DNA from: Prostheceraeus crozeri
Lineage: Eukaryota; Platyhelminthes; Polycladida; Euryleptidae
Assembly (NCBI GenBank): GCA_907163375.1
Contig: CAJQUW010007484.1
Location: forward strand, 1-64,000
Length of the DNA: 64,000 bases
Direction: 5' to 3'
Made by a program: the position numbers and the translations under genes. How positions within the stretch are numbered: the stretch's first letter is position 1; the number at the start of each line of letters is the position of its first letter. This document shows, in pieces, positions 1 to 11,174 of the stretch. The notes beneath the pieces are model-generated. The model saw only the letters and a list, made by a program, of their open reading frames with translations, searched no databases and was not told the origin of the DNA.

Positions 1-2440
1 TATTTCTAAACGACGCATGTTGAACTTTGTCTTTTTACCATACAAACCGCTAAACCTTTATTCTAACGTACACACTGTTGAAAAACTTTATTTTATCTAC
101 ACCCTGTTGCAAACTATAATCTATTTCTAACACACAAACAGCTTAAACTTTAATTTTAATCTGTAAACTGTTGAAACTATATCTTTCGTTTACAAATAGT
201 AGAACGCTTAGTCTAACTTGCAAACTAGTAAATCTTATGATCTTAATTTTTGAACCGATAAAACTCTATTTCTAACATACACACTGTTGAAACTTTATCT
301 TTAACTTGTAAACTCTTGAAACTTTATTTTATTTCTAACGCGCAAACGACTAAAACTTTATTTTTAAAGTACACACTGTTGAAACTTTATTTTTAATCTG
401 TAAACTGTTGAAACTATATCTTTCGTTTACAAATAGTAGAACGCTTAGTCTAACTTGCAAACTAGTAAATCTTATGATCTTAATTTTGGAACCGATAAAA
501 CTCTATTTCTAACATACACACTGTTGAAACTTTATTTTTAACATACACACTATTGAAACTTTATTTTTTAATCTGTAAACTGTTGAAACTATATCTGTCA
601 TTTACAAATAAGTAGTAGAACGCTTAGTCTAACTTGCAAACTAGTAAATCTTATGATCTTAATTTTGGAACCGATAAAACTCTATTTCTAACATACACAC
701 TGTTGAAACTTTATTTTTAACATACACACTATTGAAACATTATTTTTTAATCTGTAAACTGTTGAAACTACATCTTTCATCTACAAATAGTAGAACGCTT
801 AGTCTAACTTGCAAACTAGTAAATCTTATGATCTTAATTTTGGAACCGATAAAACTCCATTTCTAACATACACACTGTTGAAACTTTATCTTTAACTTGT
901 AAACTCTTGAAACTTTATTCTATTTCTAACACACAAAAAGCTTAAACTTTAATTTTAATCTGTAAACTGTTGAAACTATATCTTTCATTTACAAATAGTA
1001 GAACGCTTAGTCTAACTTGCAAACTAGTAAGTCTTATGATCTTAATTTTGGAACCGATAAAACTCTATTTCTAACATACACACTGTTAAAACTTTTTTTT
1101 AACTTGTAATCTCTTGAAACTTTATTTTATTTCTAACGCGCAAACGACTAAAGCTTTATTTCCAACGTACACACTGTTGAAACTTTATTTTTAATCTGTA
1201 AACTGTTGAAAATATATCTTTCGTTTACAAATAGTAGAACGCTTAGTCTAACTTGCAAACTAGTAAATCCTACAATCTCATTTCACAAACAGATAAAATT
1301 TTATTTCTAACGTACACACAGTTGAAACTTTATGTTTAACATACAAACAGCTAAAACTTTATTTCTAACGTACACACTGTTGAAACTTTATTTTAATCTA
1401 AAAACTGTTGAAACTTTATTCTATTTCTAACACACAAACAGCTTAAACTTTATTTTTAACATACACACTGTTGTGGAAAACGTTTCATTTTCTAATCTGT
1501 TTAAAACTGTTTGGAAACTATATTCTTTCGTTTACAAATCAGTAGAACGCTTAGGTCTAACTTGCAAACTAGTAAATCCTACAATCTCATTTTACAAACA
1601 GATAAAACTCTATTTCTAACGTACACACTGTTGAAACTTTATTTTTAACATACAAACAGCTAAAACTTTATTTCTAACGTACACACTGTTGAAACCTTAT
1701 TTTAATCTAAAAACTGTTGAAACTTTATTCTATTTCTAACACACAAACAGCTTAAACTTTATTTTTAACATACACACTGTTGAAACTTTATTTTCTAATC
1801 TGTAAACTGTTGAAACTATGTCTTTCGTTTACAAATAGTAGAACGCTTAGTCTAACTTGCAAACTAGTAAATCCTACAATCTCATTTTCCAAACAGATAA
1901 AATTTCATTTCTAACGTACACACAGTTGAAACTTTATGTTTAACATAAAAACAGCCAAAACTCTATTTCTAACGTACACACTGTTGAAACTTTATTTTTA
2001 ATCTATAAACTGTTGAAACTATAATTCTATTTCTAACACACAAACAGCTAAAACTTTGTTTCTAACGTACACATTATTGAAACTTTATTTTTTATCTTGT
2101 AAACTGTTGAAACTTTATTTTGTTTCTAACATGCAAACAGATAAAACTTTATTTCTAACATATACACTATTGAAACTTTATTTGTTTTCTAAACTTGTAC
2201 ACTTGGTGAAAACTTTATTTTTAACTTGTAAACCTGTGTTGTGAAATGAAACTTTATTTTTTATTACTTTGCAAACAGCCTAAAACTTCATTTTCTAACG
2301 TATACACACTATTAAAACTTTATTTTTAACTTGTAAGCTGGTTAGAAAACTTTATTTTTTATCTTGTAAATTGCTTGAAACTTTCTTTCTAACATACAAA
2401 CAGATTAAAACAGAGCGATTTTCATAAACATTCTAACTCT
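1..2440. repeat. AT-rich degenerate tandem array, about 30-bp unit
   Basis: The stretch is built almost wholly from diverged copies of a short unit reading roughly 'ctaacgtacacactg' plus 'ttgaaactttattt'. A rarer segment (core 'agaacgcttagtctaac') recurs at about 201, 438, 617, 792, 1000, 1236, 1543 and 1840, so the short units are grouped into higher-order blocks of about 175 to 307 bp. Small reading frames inside it (for example 2056-2244) are translations of the repeat and not genes. The array runs off the left edge of the window. Confidence 0.93.
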
Positions 2441-2449
2441 CAAAGTAAG

Positions 2450-3245
2450 TTGCAAGACAATCTACACTGTGTAGAACTAGTTGACTACACTAACGCTTAC
2501 ATTTTATGACACCTATGTTTCGTAAAACTTCAATGATCAAACTTTTCGAACTATACATCAATCTGTGTCGCAGTAAAAATATTTGACTACACTAACTTTG
2601 CAAACCATGATACACTTTCTGACTAGACTTACGAATACAACTTCAAAGATCAAAAACTTAATAACTTTTACAAACGTGTCGTCGCAGTAAACCATATGAT
2701 CAAAACTTTGCTTTTGCAAACCATGATACACTTTCTGACTAAACTTGCAAATAAACCTTCGATGATTAAACTTTCTAACTATACATCAACCTGTGTTGCA
2801 GTAAAACTTTTGTACGACATGATAAAGTTTCTGACTAGACTTACGAATACAACTTCAATGATCAAACTTTCTAACTATACATCAACCTGTGCTAGAGTAA
2901 AACTTTTGTACAACATGATACACTTTCTGACTTGACTTACAAATAAAACGCTGATGATCAAACTTTCTAACTATACATCAACCTGTTTGCAGTATAACTT
3001 TTACAAACCATGATAAAGTTTCTGACGACACTCACGAATAAACGTCATGATCAAACTTTATTTTCTCAAACGGGTGTCGCGGTAATATTATTTGACTACA
3101 CTAACTTTGCAAACCATGATACAGTTTCTGACTAGACTTACGAATAAAACGTTGATGAACAAACTTTCTAAAATATACATCCACCTGTGTTGCAATAAAA
3201 CTTTTGTACGACATGATAAAGTTTCTGACGACACTGACAAGAGCT
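2450..3245. repeat. Tandem array, about 96-bp unit
   Basis: A second tandem array follows the first without a gap. Its unit contains 'catgatacactttctgac', then 'gaataaaacttcaatgatc', then 'aactatacatcaacctgtg', then a run ending in 'aaaacttttg'. The phrase 'tttctgac' falls at about 2614, 2731, 2827, 2923, 3018, 3124 and 3220, which gives a period near 96 bp with some units of 106-117 bp. Short frames at 2696-2935 and 3092-3274 only translate the repeat. Confidence 0.9.
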
Positions 3246-4480
3246 TGTTCACTAGCGAAGAGAGAAATCTGTAATGTGTTGCGTGTGGCGTATGAATGTC
3301 CTCCCATTTCGTCTCCGTGATAGAAACAAGAAGAACTGATGGTTCATTCTCACATGCTTGGGCAACTGTCGGGAGACAAGTGCAATGGAGATTTTATGAG
3401 GTAACCTGTGGCAGATAGCTAAATGTCGCCCTGGCGGTCAGAGTACAACGTTGAGACGAAAGGCAACAACTTGCAAACATGACGCAGAGGTGGTTTCACA
3501 AGGATTACCATTGCCAACGTCCCGTGCAGTACTAATCGCCACGGACTTCACCGCTGTCTCGAAAGAACGCCCACCCACAGGAAGTATCACACCGAAAATC
3601 TCCGTGACTTGCACCGTCCATGACTTGATCGCCAGACATGAAAACCGGTGGAGTTCGTGTGAGCTTGGCAGACTTTGATCAGCTTGATAGCAAGCCGTAG
3701 AGAGCTTGATTCACCAGCGTTTTGCAATGGAGATGTTTAGAGGCCACCCATGACAAGATAGCTAAGACTCAACCGATTGGCGTTCAATGTGCTACGTTGA
3801 GAACTGTGTCTAATGCCCAACATGAGACATGAGTTGCCCCAGCGTTTTCGGTCTAAACTATGACACACTCCCTTGCCACACTTATCACTACGGCATCGTC
3901 CGCCGTCCCGAAGGAACACCCTGTCAGTGGAATATTACAGCAAAACTCTCCGTGTCTTGCTCGCTTTCAGTGAAAAGCCGCTTATACCATGAGAAGACTG
4001 GCTCAGACATCATTAAAAATGCTTTCATTGACTTCAGCAGGGTCGAAAACCCCAGAAAACCTCCAAAACTAGTTAATTTAATTTTTTCAACTTTTTAGGA
4101 CTACTTATGAAAATTTATAAGTAGTGTATCACTTAGGACAGGTCAATAGCGACCGAACCTTTTTTGAATCAAGTGAAACGGACTTGTAGAAGCAAAGTTA
4201 CAAGCCTTTAAAGTTTTGGAGTCTTTCATGGCCTGGAGACGAAGGCCATCTCCTGGCTAACCTCTAAGTCTGACGCCTTAGCTGATATCAGCAATGAAAT
4301 TTTCTAAGTTGGTTTCTTACAAAAACCCGGAATTTGGAATGTCCGAAGCTATCATCGGAGCTCAGAGAGACGACCTACCTCTGACAATCGCTCTCGTCTT
4401 AATGACAAGTCTCTGTCGGTTCCCAGCTTATATAGTGTGTGGCGATCAGCTGATGACGTAATACCCATCATCCAAAAACT
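3246..4480 (+). repeat. Dispersed repeat R1, copy 1
   Basis: This non-coding block is shared with 33545-34690 (same strand) and partly with 16957-17720 (opposite strand). Shared landmarks are 'ggtcagagtac' plus 'cgttgagacgaaa', 'gacttcaccgctgtctc', a small palindrome around 4102-4125 ('cttatgaaaatttataag'), and a stretch ending in 'aggccatctcctggct'. Parts of 3435-3610 recur in diverged form at 3770-3980, so the copy carries an internal duplication. Both plus-strand copies directly follow a long tandem array, which suggests that array and block travel or expand together. The element class is not recognised and no conserved reading frame is present. Confidence 0.8.
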
Positions 4481-4504
4481 TAAAACGCTTCTATTGCCGA
4501 TTCT

Positions 4505-5245
4505 AGAGGTCCGATTGAGCTGAAAATACACCATTTCCTTGTAGAATTGGACGCTGAATCCAAATCTGTCCTCCGTTTTCCCATCCGATGCTTCGTTTTG
4601 GCTCTACAGCCCACAGCTATCGCGAAAATTCTAACTCGTTTTTTCGAAAAAATTTTGTGAAGAAAATTTTTTTCTCTCCGATTGACTTGAAACTCACCAT
4701 GTTGATAGAGAATTTGACGCTGATTCCAAATCTGAAATCGGTTTTCCCATCCGATGCTTCGTTTTGAAGCTACAGCCCAAAACGTCCAAAATTCTAACTC
4801 TGTCGTCTTTTCGCCAATCTCCCAAAATCTTAAATGGCGTCTCACATCTAAACGAAGACAGATATGAAGAAGCCGTTTCTTTCAGTGAAATCATCTCACT
4901 CTTAGCTTTCAAACGAGCTATTGCACGACAAAATCCGTCCACTGGAAGCCAAGATCGAAGCTAGCTCTTCCGAGTTGGGGGGAACGTCAGCGAAAATTTT
5001 TTCTCTCCGATTGCTTTCAAATTCACCATACAGATGCAGAATTTTACGCTGATTCCAAATCTGCCATCCGTTTTGCTCTCTGATGCTTCGTTTTGAGGCT
5101 ACAACCCAAAACGTCCACAATTTTACCTCTGTCGTTTTTCGGAAAAATTTTGAAGAAAAATATTTTCTCGCCGATTCCTTTCAAACTCACCATACCGATG
5201 CAGAATTTCACGCTGATCACGAATCTGAGTCCGTTTCACTCTCCC
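4505..5245. repeat. Tandem repeat, about 165-bp unit, four copies
   Basis: Units begin near 4511, 4679, 5010 and 5173 with a variant of 'ccgattgacttgaaactcacc'. They continue with 'acgctgattccaaatctg', 'ccgatgcttcgttttgaagc' and 'acagcccaaaacgtcc'. The gap between the second and third units (331 bp) contains about 165 bp of unrelated sequence (about 4815-4985). Reading frames on both strands here are shadows of the repeat. Confidence 0.85.
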
Positions 5246-5281
5246 GTGCTCCTTCACCCTCAAAACACACTCTCACACCAC

Positions 5282-5450
5282 CACGTCAACCTGATCGGTC
5301 GGCCAAGTCAACCTAGTCGGTCAGCCAAGTCAACCTGGACGGTCGGCCACGTCAACCTGGTCGGTCGGCCACGTCAGCCTGGACGGTCGGCCACGTCAAC
5401 CTGGACGGTCGGCCAAGACAACCTCTCACTCCAACCTGGGCGGCCGGCCA
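5282..5450. repeat. 22-bp GC-rich minisatellite
   Basis: About seven copies of a 22-bp unit, 'cacgtcaacctggacggtcg' plus 'gc', with a few substitutions per copy. It is far more GC-rich than its surroundings. A 175-codon open frame crosses it, but that frame only reflects the repeat period and lack of stops. Confidence 0.92.
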
Positions 5451-5580
5451 GGCGCGCTGTGTTTGTATGGGAGCTAGCCATTTCGAGGCGCGCTGTGTTT
5501 GTATTGGACCCACCCCATTTCAGAGCGCGCTGTGCTTGTATTGGACCCACCCCATTTCAGGGCGCGCTGTGTTTATTATG
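5451..5580. repeat. 37-bp minisatellite, about 3.5 copies
   Basis: The unit begins 'gcgcgctgtgtttgtattgg' and ends 'acccaccccatttcag'. The first unit differs in the middle and the last is cut short at 'tattatggac'. It abuts the 22-bp minisatellite. Confidence 0.9.
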
Positions 5581-6924
5581 GACCTTTACTTACTACTTAC
5601 AGGAATCCCGTAAAAAATAATCAGTCGGGATTGGTGAAGTCTGCTTCAATGTGGATGACCTGGACTATATCAATGACATGCGCTGTTTGACTCACTATTA
5701 TAATATCCATATTCACAAACAGCTCCAATTTTCGAATAACAAGCTCTGTAAGTCCAACCGTCAAGATGATAATAATTGATCATCACACAATCTTCCCTAT
5801 TTGGTCGTCCAACTAGTTCCCTACGTGTGAAGTTTCTGAAAATAAACGTTCAAGGACATTAACAACACAATGATACACATGTAGTCAGTGAGTGCCATGG
5901 TGTGTACCACTTAAGATTTTTTAACCTGAAGCAGGTCCAGTTACCATAGGCCTTCAAATCAGACATTAAGCATGCTTATGAAGTCGACATCAAAGACAAT
6001 AAATTTATTTAATTATGCTACATGTAAATGCAAAAATATAATTTATCTGCAAGCGCGGCGATAAGTGATTTGAGAACGGTTGAGTAAGTGTTGATAAGCA
6101 ACATTTTTTTCTCGAATCACATTGTAAGTTCTGTAACTATGTACACATGATTCTCACCGTCATTTTCCTCAAGATATATTTTGTCGGTGAAGCACAAGAG
6201 GGATTTTTGAAGTCTTTAAGTTCTTGGAAACTGAAAAGGTTATAATATGCATGCAGAAAGGCTGAGTATAATTCACATATGTTTTTTCGATGGACAAGCA
6301 TGCAAATATTCTCAGAATGATTGGAACTCCAAAAAAAGCAGCAATAAAATGATCATGTCCATTGCAGTTCACTTTTCACTTAAATAAAAGAACAAAGATA
6401 AATCTTCGCTTCAAATTGTGAATTTCCTTCATTTAAAGGAAGTTAGTATGATTACTTCCGGACTTCGAAAGTCGGTCAGACATGGTGGAAAACATTGGCA
6501 GAACTCAAACCACAGTTGGACGATGGCCGTCATTATACAAGCAAACACGAGAATGCTGTAATATAATGGAGAAAGCCCTGGCGCTGCAAACTGTGAAGTG
6601 ATGTCATGATAGTGCAGTGACGTCCCGCGATCGATGCATCGCTATTGTTCTTCCTACCACCATTCAAGGTCATGGAGCGCGTGTCCTAATATTATTCATC
6701 CCCCTGAAGTATTGGCTCATGTGCTGACTGACTGATACTTCTTCAATTATCGACAAAGACATGCATTAACATGAACTCGAATGGCCTTCGCTAGCTCAGT
6801 CGGATTTTCATGCTTGCATGTCTTTCCCTTTTAGTGATCAATGTTCTATTCATACATCTTCATATTAGTACTTAATAAACATTTTAGCACTTTTGTGAAT
6901 TTAAGCTCGGCAATTTTGTAGATT
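5581..6924. other. Intergenic stretch, nothing recognised
   Basis: AT-rich sequence with short, unsupported frames only. I see no gene, transposase or tandem repeat in it. Confidence 0.6.
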
Positions 6925-7015
6925 GTTGTGTTTGTTAATATGAATCTGTCGTTGATTAACGTTAAAGCTGATACGTTAACGGCATTTCTCATTTATTTGC
7001 TGAAATTTTTCATTG
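6925..7015 (+). repeat. Direct repeat a, first copy
   Basis: The segment around 'atatgaatctgtcgttgatt' continuing to 'ggcatttctcatttatt' recurs at about 7580-7670 with a few changes. The pair brackets a transposase remnant (7236-7560), as expected for shuffled ends of a decayed element. Confidence 0.8.
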
Positions 7016-7235
7016 ATCAATGACATCGTTCAATAGATCGACATTTCTCAATGATAAACGGCATTTCGCACGCTATCGAGATATTTACCATTGTGTAACG
7101 ACATTTTTCACACTATTGTGACTTTCCAACATAATTTTCTAATAATGCACAGAAATTCAAGTTATCCAGAAATTCTGGTGTTGATTCATATGTAAAATTC
7201 CATAAAAAGTAATAAGAAGCTGTGCTATTATTAAC

Positions 7236-7560
7236 GCATCGATGCCCTCGTGGTGCACGACCCCTTGTTCGAGAGATCCACAAATTGTATCCAGCTTCAT
7301 CTATGTAGATAAGCTGCTGTGCATCTCCTTAAGTAAGCATCCATTCCGCATGTTTCCTTCGCGCATCTTTTACGTCGGGCCGATTGCGTTCTGCGACATT
7401 CTCCATTTTCTACATCGTTATCAGCTGCGCATGCAGTTCTCGATGTCGTGTGCTGATGGAAACATGTGGCTTGAGCGGGGGATTCCGACGCAGCTCGGCA
7501 TTGATTTCCTAACAGGTGAAAGCCAGATTGTCATCATCGATGCCAACAAGACATTGCTCC
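7236..7560 (-). pseudogene. Tc1-like transposase remnant, catalytic-domain start
   Basis: On the minus strand one frame reads a helix-rich segment (EINAELRRNPPLKPHVS, then ARRKHAEWM). It continues into IYIDEAGYNLWISRTRG and RAPRG, which is the first-aspartate region of a Tc1-type DDE transposase (DE followed by GxN and RTRGRAPRG). The frame contains two in-frame stops, at about 7433 and 7338. The rest of the catalytic domain is absent after about 7236. The piece is a dead fragment. Its DNA-binding end may be the fragment at 8898-8990 on the same strand. Confidence 0.75.
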
Positions 7561-7579
7561 ATTTCGTGATCTACAGGTT

Positions 7580-7770
7580 TTTGCGTTTGCTAATATGAAT
7601 CTGTCGTTAGTTAACGTTAAAGCTGATAAGTTAACGGCATTTCTCATTTATTTTCTGAAGAAAGCGACACTTTTTATGAGCGATGTTGCCGATGATGAAG
7701 AAATACTTGCAGCTATTCAATGTCGCAGCTCATTACAAAATGACGATAATAAATGCACAACGCAGTTGAT
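7580..7770 (+). repeat. Direct repeat a, second copy, joined to repeat b
   Basis: Positions 7580-7670 repeat 6925-7015. The adjoining 7675-7770 ('gcgatgttgccgatgatgaa' and on) recurs in the same orientation at about 9105-9205. A 63-codon frame crosses the junction (7595-7786) but matches no family I know. The frame does not stay open in the second copy, so I do not treat it as a gene. Confidence 0.75.
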
Positions 7771-7873
7771 ACACTCCGTTTCATAAAAAGTGGATCATCC
7801 TAAAATTTGTCTGAATAAAGCATAAGTATGATGCAGAAAGCATTTTTCATGTTATTTCATGTCCTTAATATAT

Positions 7874-8290
7874 TTAAATGTCCTTAAATAATCGCCAGTG
7901 ACAATGACTCATTGCCCATCTGAGACGTCTTTTTGTATGCTGATCTGATAATTCGATCTGAGAGGGCCTCTTACAGCTCTTGAAATTCGATTCAATAAGT
8001 CTTCTACGAATAGTGGACTTAGAAATAGACGAGTCTAGTGCAGCCATCTCAGTTAACGAGAGACTTGGATCACCTTTGACAAATCTCAAAATTAGGCGGT
8101 CTCTACGTTTGGATGTTTTGCGTGGACGGCCAGAGCCCTCTTTACGACAGAGTCAAAAGTCATCATTATGCCATCGATGCACATTTGTGTAAGGGACATT
8201 TAGTCGCTTGCTTGTAGCTCGCAAAGAAAACCCTAGTTCTAGCAAGGCTGACACTTTGCCTTTTGTGAATGCGATCTCGTTATTGTTCAT
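7874..8290 (-). pseudogene. Tc1/Tc3-like transposase, DNA-binding half only
   Basis: Minus-strand frame beginning MNNNEIAFTKGKVSALLELG and continuing SLRATSKRLNV, a helix-turn-helix of the Tc1/Tc3 transposase type. It is followed by the typical linker GSGRPRKTSKRRDR and a second helix-turn-helix region (LTEMAALDSSISKSTIRRRL). There is one in-frame stop after the first module, at about 8149. The frame ends at RWAMSHCHWRLFKDI, just before where the catalytic domain should begin, so the nuclease is missing. It sits between two pieces of another Tc1-like element (7236-7560 and 8898-8990) and probably inserted into it. Confidence 0.75.
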
Positions 8291-8897
8291 TTGTACTTTG
8301 TATTGTTTTTCAACCGGTAAGAGATAGATTTCTAGCTGAAAGCAATCAGGAGTGCTGCCAACACCACCGCAACGAAGTCAGGAAGCTATGGAACATGAAG
8401 TCCAGTTAATCACATGTAGCAGTTACATTATTGTTGATGAATAATGGTGCTATACTGGTTCTGATTGACCGATTTTCTTTATTTTTGTTTTGCTTGATAG
8501 CTTTTGGCTTGTAGAACAACATATTACATAACAAAGGAAACAAATGTAATTTTATAAGAGTGAGGTATGATTTTGTGTAACATTGCTAAATGAAGATCAA
8601 ATTATATACTACTTTTTTTATCTATAACAGGAAAACAACTCAATATTCATGCTTGAAATTTCCAACAATGATATTAGTAAGCACAACTGACATATCTTCC
8701 AAATTTCAGAGAAATTCGTTCAAGTTTGGTGGAGTTAGACAAAGGTGAAGCTAAGGCGATGTTTATGGGTGATCCATTTTTTATGAAACAATCTGTATTT
8801 GACAGATCTATGCTACAAAACGGAAAAACCTGTATCAGTCGAGGTGGACGTCCTCCTCGCATTCGTGTAATAACGTTGTCCGTCAATTGGCATCGTC

Positions 8898-8990
8898 CTA
8901 TGCACGAGGAATTCCAAGAGAGCGAGTGCCTTCAATATTATCTCGATTCTCATCAAGATAAGCATCAACGATGCGTTCTCTATCAATCTC
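8898..8990 (-). pseudogene. Tc1-like transposase, N-terminal helix fragment
   Basis: The minus-strand frame EIDRERIVDAYLDENRDNIE followed by GTRSLGIPRA and a stop resembles the first helix-turn-helix of Tc1-like transposases ('grIVdAYL..n....aa..LGi.ra'). Beyond the stop, on the same strand, traces of a GGRPPR linker appear in another frame. It may be the other end of the transposase remnant at 7236-7560. The identification rests on about 30 residues. Confidence 0.45.
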
Positions 8991-9104
8991 AGAAATTGCA
9001 CGTCTATGTCACAGGACATTCATGTTGACGTCAGTTTGCTTATCGAGTGCAAAATTTTGCTTTTTATTTACAAACATCGATGTTCATCTGACAGATTTCT
9101 ACTC

Positions 9105-9205
9105 ATGAGCGATATTGCCGATGACGAAGAGACACTTACAGCTTTTTAATGCGAAATGTCGCTGCTCATTACAAAATGATGATAATGAATCCAGAACGCC
9201 ATTAA
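9105..9205 (+). repeat. Direct repeat b, second copy
   Basis: About 100 bp, starting 'gcgatattgccgatgacgaa', match 7675-7770 in the same orientation. The match includes 'cgctgctcattacaaaatga'. The rest of 9206-11080 shows no recognisable feature. Confidence 0.75.
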
Positions 9206-11088
9206 TATCTCACAGATATTTGTTATCAAACGGAAAAACCTACATTCAGTACTCAGATTGGACGGCCCGAGAGCGAAGCTGTTAACATTTATACGTGGTC
9301 ATCTTGCTTGAGTGTCTATCGTAAATTGAAGAACAAAATACGTACTTCATTCGATGACCATTGTCATGCTAGCCTGTCAGCTATGAAGCAATTGCAACTG
9401 CATATGCCATGTCATTGTGGGCACTTCTAAATGGTGAATAATTATTCACATTCCCTGTGTTGGATGCATTTGAATGAGCCCTAGTATGCCACCATAACAC
9501 GACACTTTCGCGAGATAGTTAAATGGCGTGCTCATTTTTTGGAATCTAGCAGGAAATCAGACGCTGTAGCATTTAAAGCATTGTGACTCAATTTTTTTAA
9601 TTTCTTAACAACGAAAACATTCGCGGAAATACAGATTTTTCATTGGATTAAACGGCCGTGAACAATGTGTGACAGAATCAGGTTCCTAGATCTCTAAGTT
9701 CTATCCGGCGAGAACAGTTCGTTATCATCAATTGAAGTGTGCCTAGAGAGGGGCAGTCTATTCTAGAGCAATTTCTAAGAAATTGTGTGATGAGTTTTGG
9801 TCGACCAATGGTCGGGAGTATATATGTAGGGTCAATTTGAGAAGATTACTGAGTTCAGCATGATATGTCGATCTGGACCACCTGCAAGTTGTGGTTGTCG
9901 TATGATTGAGGAAATCACCAATCAGATATTTCACTGCCAATATTTTATAAACCCAGCGAATGCCATCGGATGTCAACACACATTATAATCCAATAAACTG
10001 TTGTCACGCACTGAGCAGTATAAGCAAGCAATTTAAAGGACAAAAAATAATTATTGTTTGTGGTTGCAAACTTGACACCACCATCATCTTCCTCGTGGAG
10101 CTTCCTGTAAATGAAATGTGTGTCCACTACTTTGATTGAGAATTCAAAGATTTACATCAGTGAACGATATCTAGCGTTTCAATGACCTCTTCTTAAAGTT
10201 TGAAGGAGTGGCGCATAGATGAATACAGATGAAAGAGACCGACATTGCCAAAGTAATATTTTCTAAATGCAAGTGAAGTAAGGTATACTTTTGTGTGATT
10301 GACATTGCAAATTACCTGTTAATTAATAGATGAGGATTACTATAAACTACATGATTTTGCGATGATATTTCGCATTTTCATTCACAGGATGACTACAAAG
10401 CACCGGTGACACATGATGAAATAGAATTGACTTTGCTATGACTTAGTTTACAATGTCTATTCTATCAGGAACATCTATGATATAAGGAGGATCAATGAGG
10501 CGTTTTAGATCTTCAACATGAAATCAGATTTAAGGACAAGACAAAGACTGTTATGGATTCTCTGCGAGTCAGACGTTTGTCGAGCACGCACAATTTCTTC
10601 AACTGATTCATTCTTCGAAGCCTACTCTCTACCATCAGTTGACATAACTGCTTCACATACAGATAAAGTTGTGCAAAAGTTATTAGGCTTCTAATGACCA
10701 TACGGAGCTGACTCTAAATTATATGCGAACTTTATCTTCTTTCTTAATCCTATTCGGTATTTTCGATAACCATGACTCTATTGCTTCTTCATCTTTGATC
10801 GGAAATCCATGAAGTGTACCTTTGCATTCAGTAGAATAGTTTGCTTTACAACCCTTTCCACACCATTTTCTACCCATCTTCCATGACCAACAGTTTTTGA
10901 ATGGAGATAAAGTGAATATTTGAAATTCTAAAATTATATGCTAATGTGTATTCATGAATCAATGTTCAGCATCTACATGCATGTTATGAGTTTTCTTTCC
11001 CACTGTCGTCTGCATGCTCCAAGAGTTGAACGTCCCTTAGATATATTGTATCATAAATGTCCTTGATTCTATACACTGCAAGTCACAC
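9206..11088. other. Intergenic stretch, nothing recognised
   Basis: AT-rich sequence with only short unsupported frames. I see no exon with convincing splice signals and no repeat. Confidence 0.55.
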
Positions 11089-11174
11089 GTTACCAAACGA
11101 ATAAAATGGTTGCTACCAAATGCGATATTTCTTCTCATTTGGTAGCGCTTTTACTGTTTGGTAGCAAAGTTACC
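11089..11174. repeat. Imperfect hairpin, about 86 bp
   Basis: Two arms built around 'gttaccaaac', 'gctaccaaatg' and their complements 'catttggtagc', 'gtttggtagcaaagttacc' face each other across a short loop near 11135. It looks like a small foldback element. No terminal duplication was identified. Confidence 0.7.

Noticed and set aside
5093-5620. 175-codon frame across the GC-rich minisatellites
   Set aside because: Composed of translated 22- and 37-bp repeats with no start context, homology or conservation.
7242-7598. 118-codon plus-strand frame
   Set aside because: The opposite strand reads recognisable Tc1 transposase motifs over the same bases; the plus frame is its shadow.
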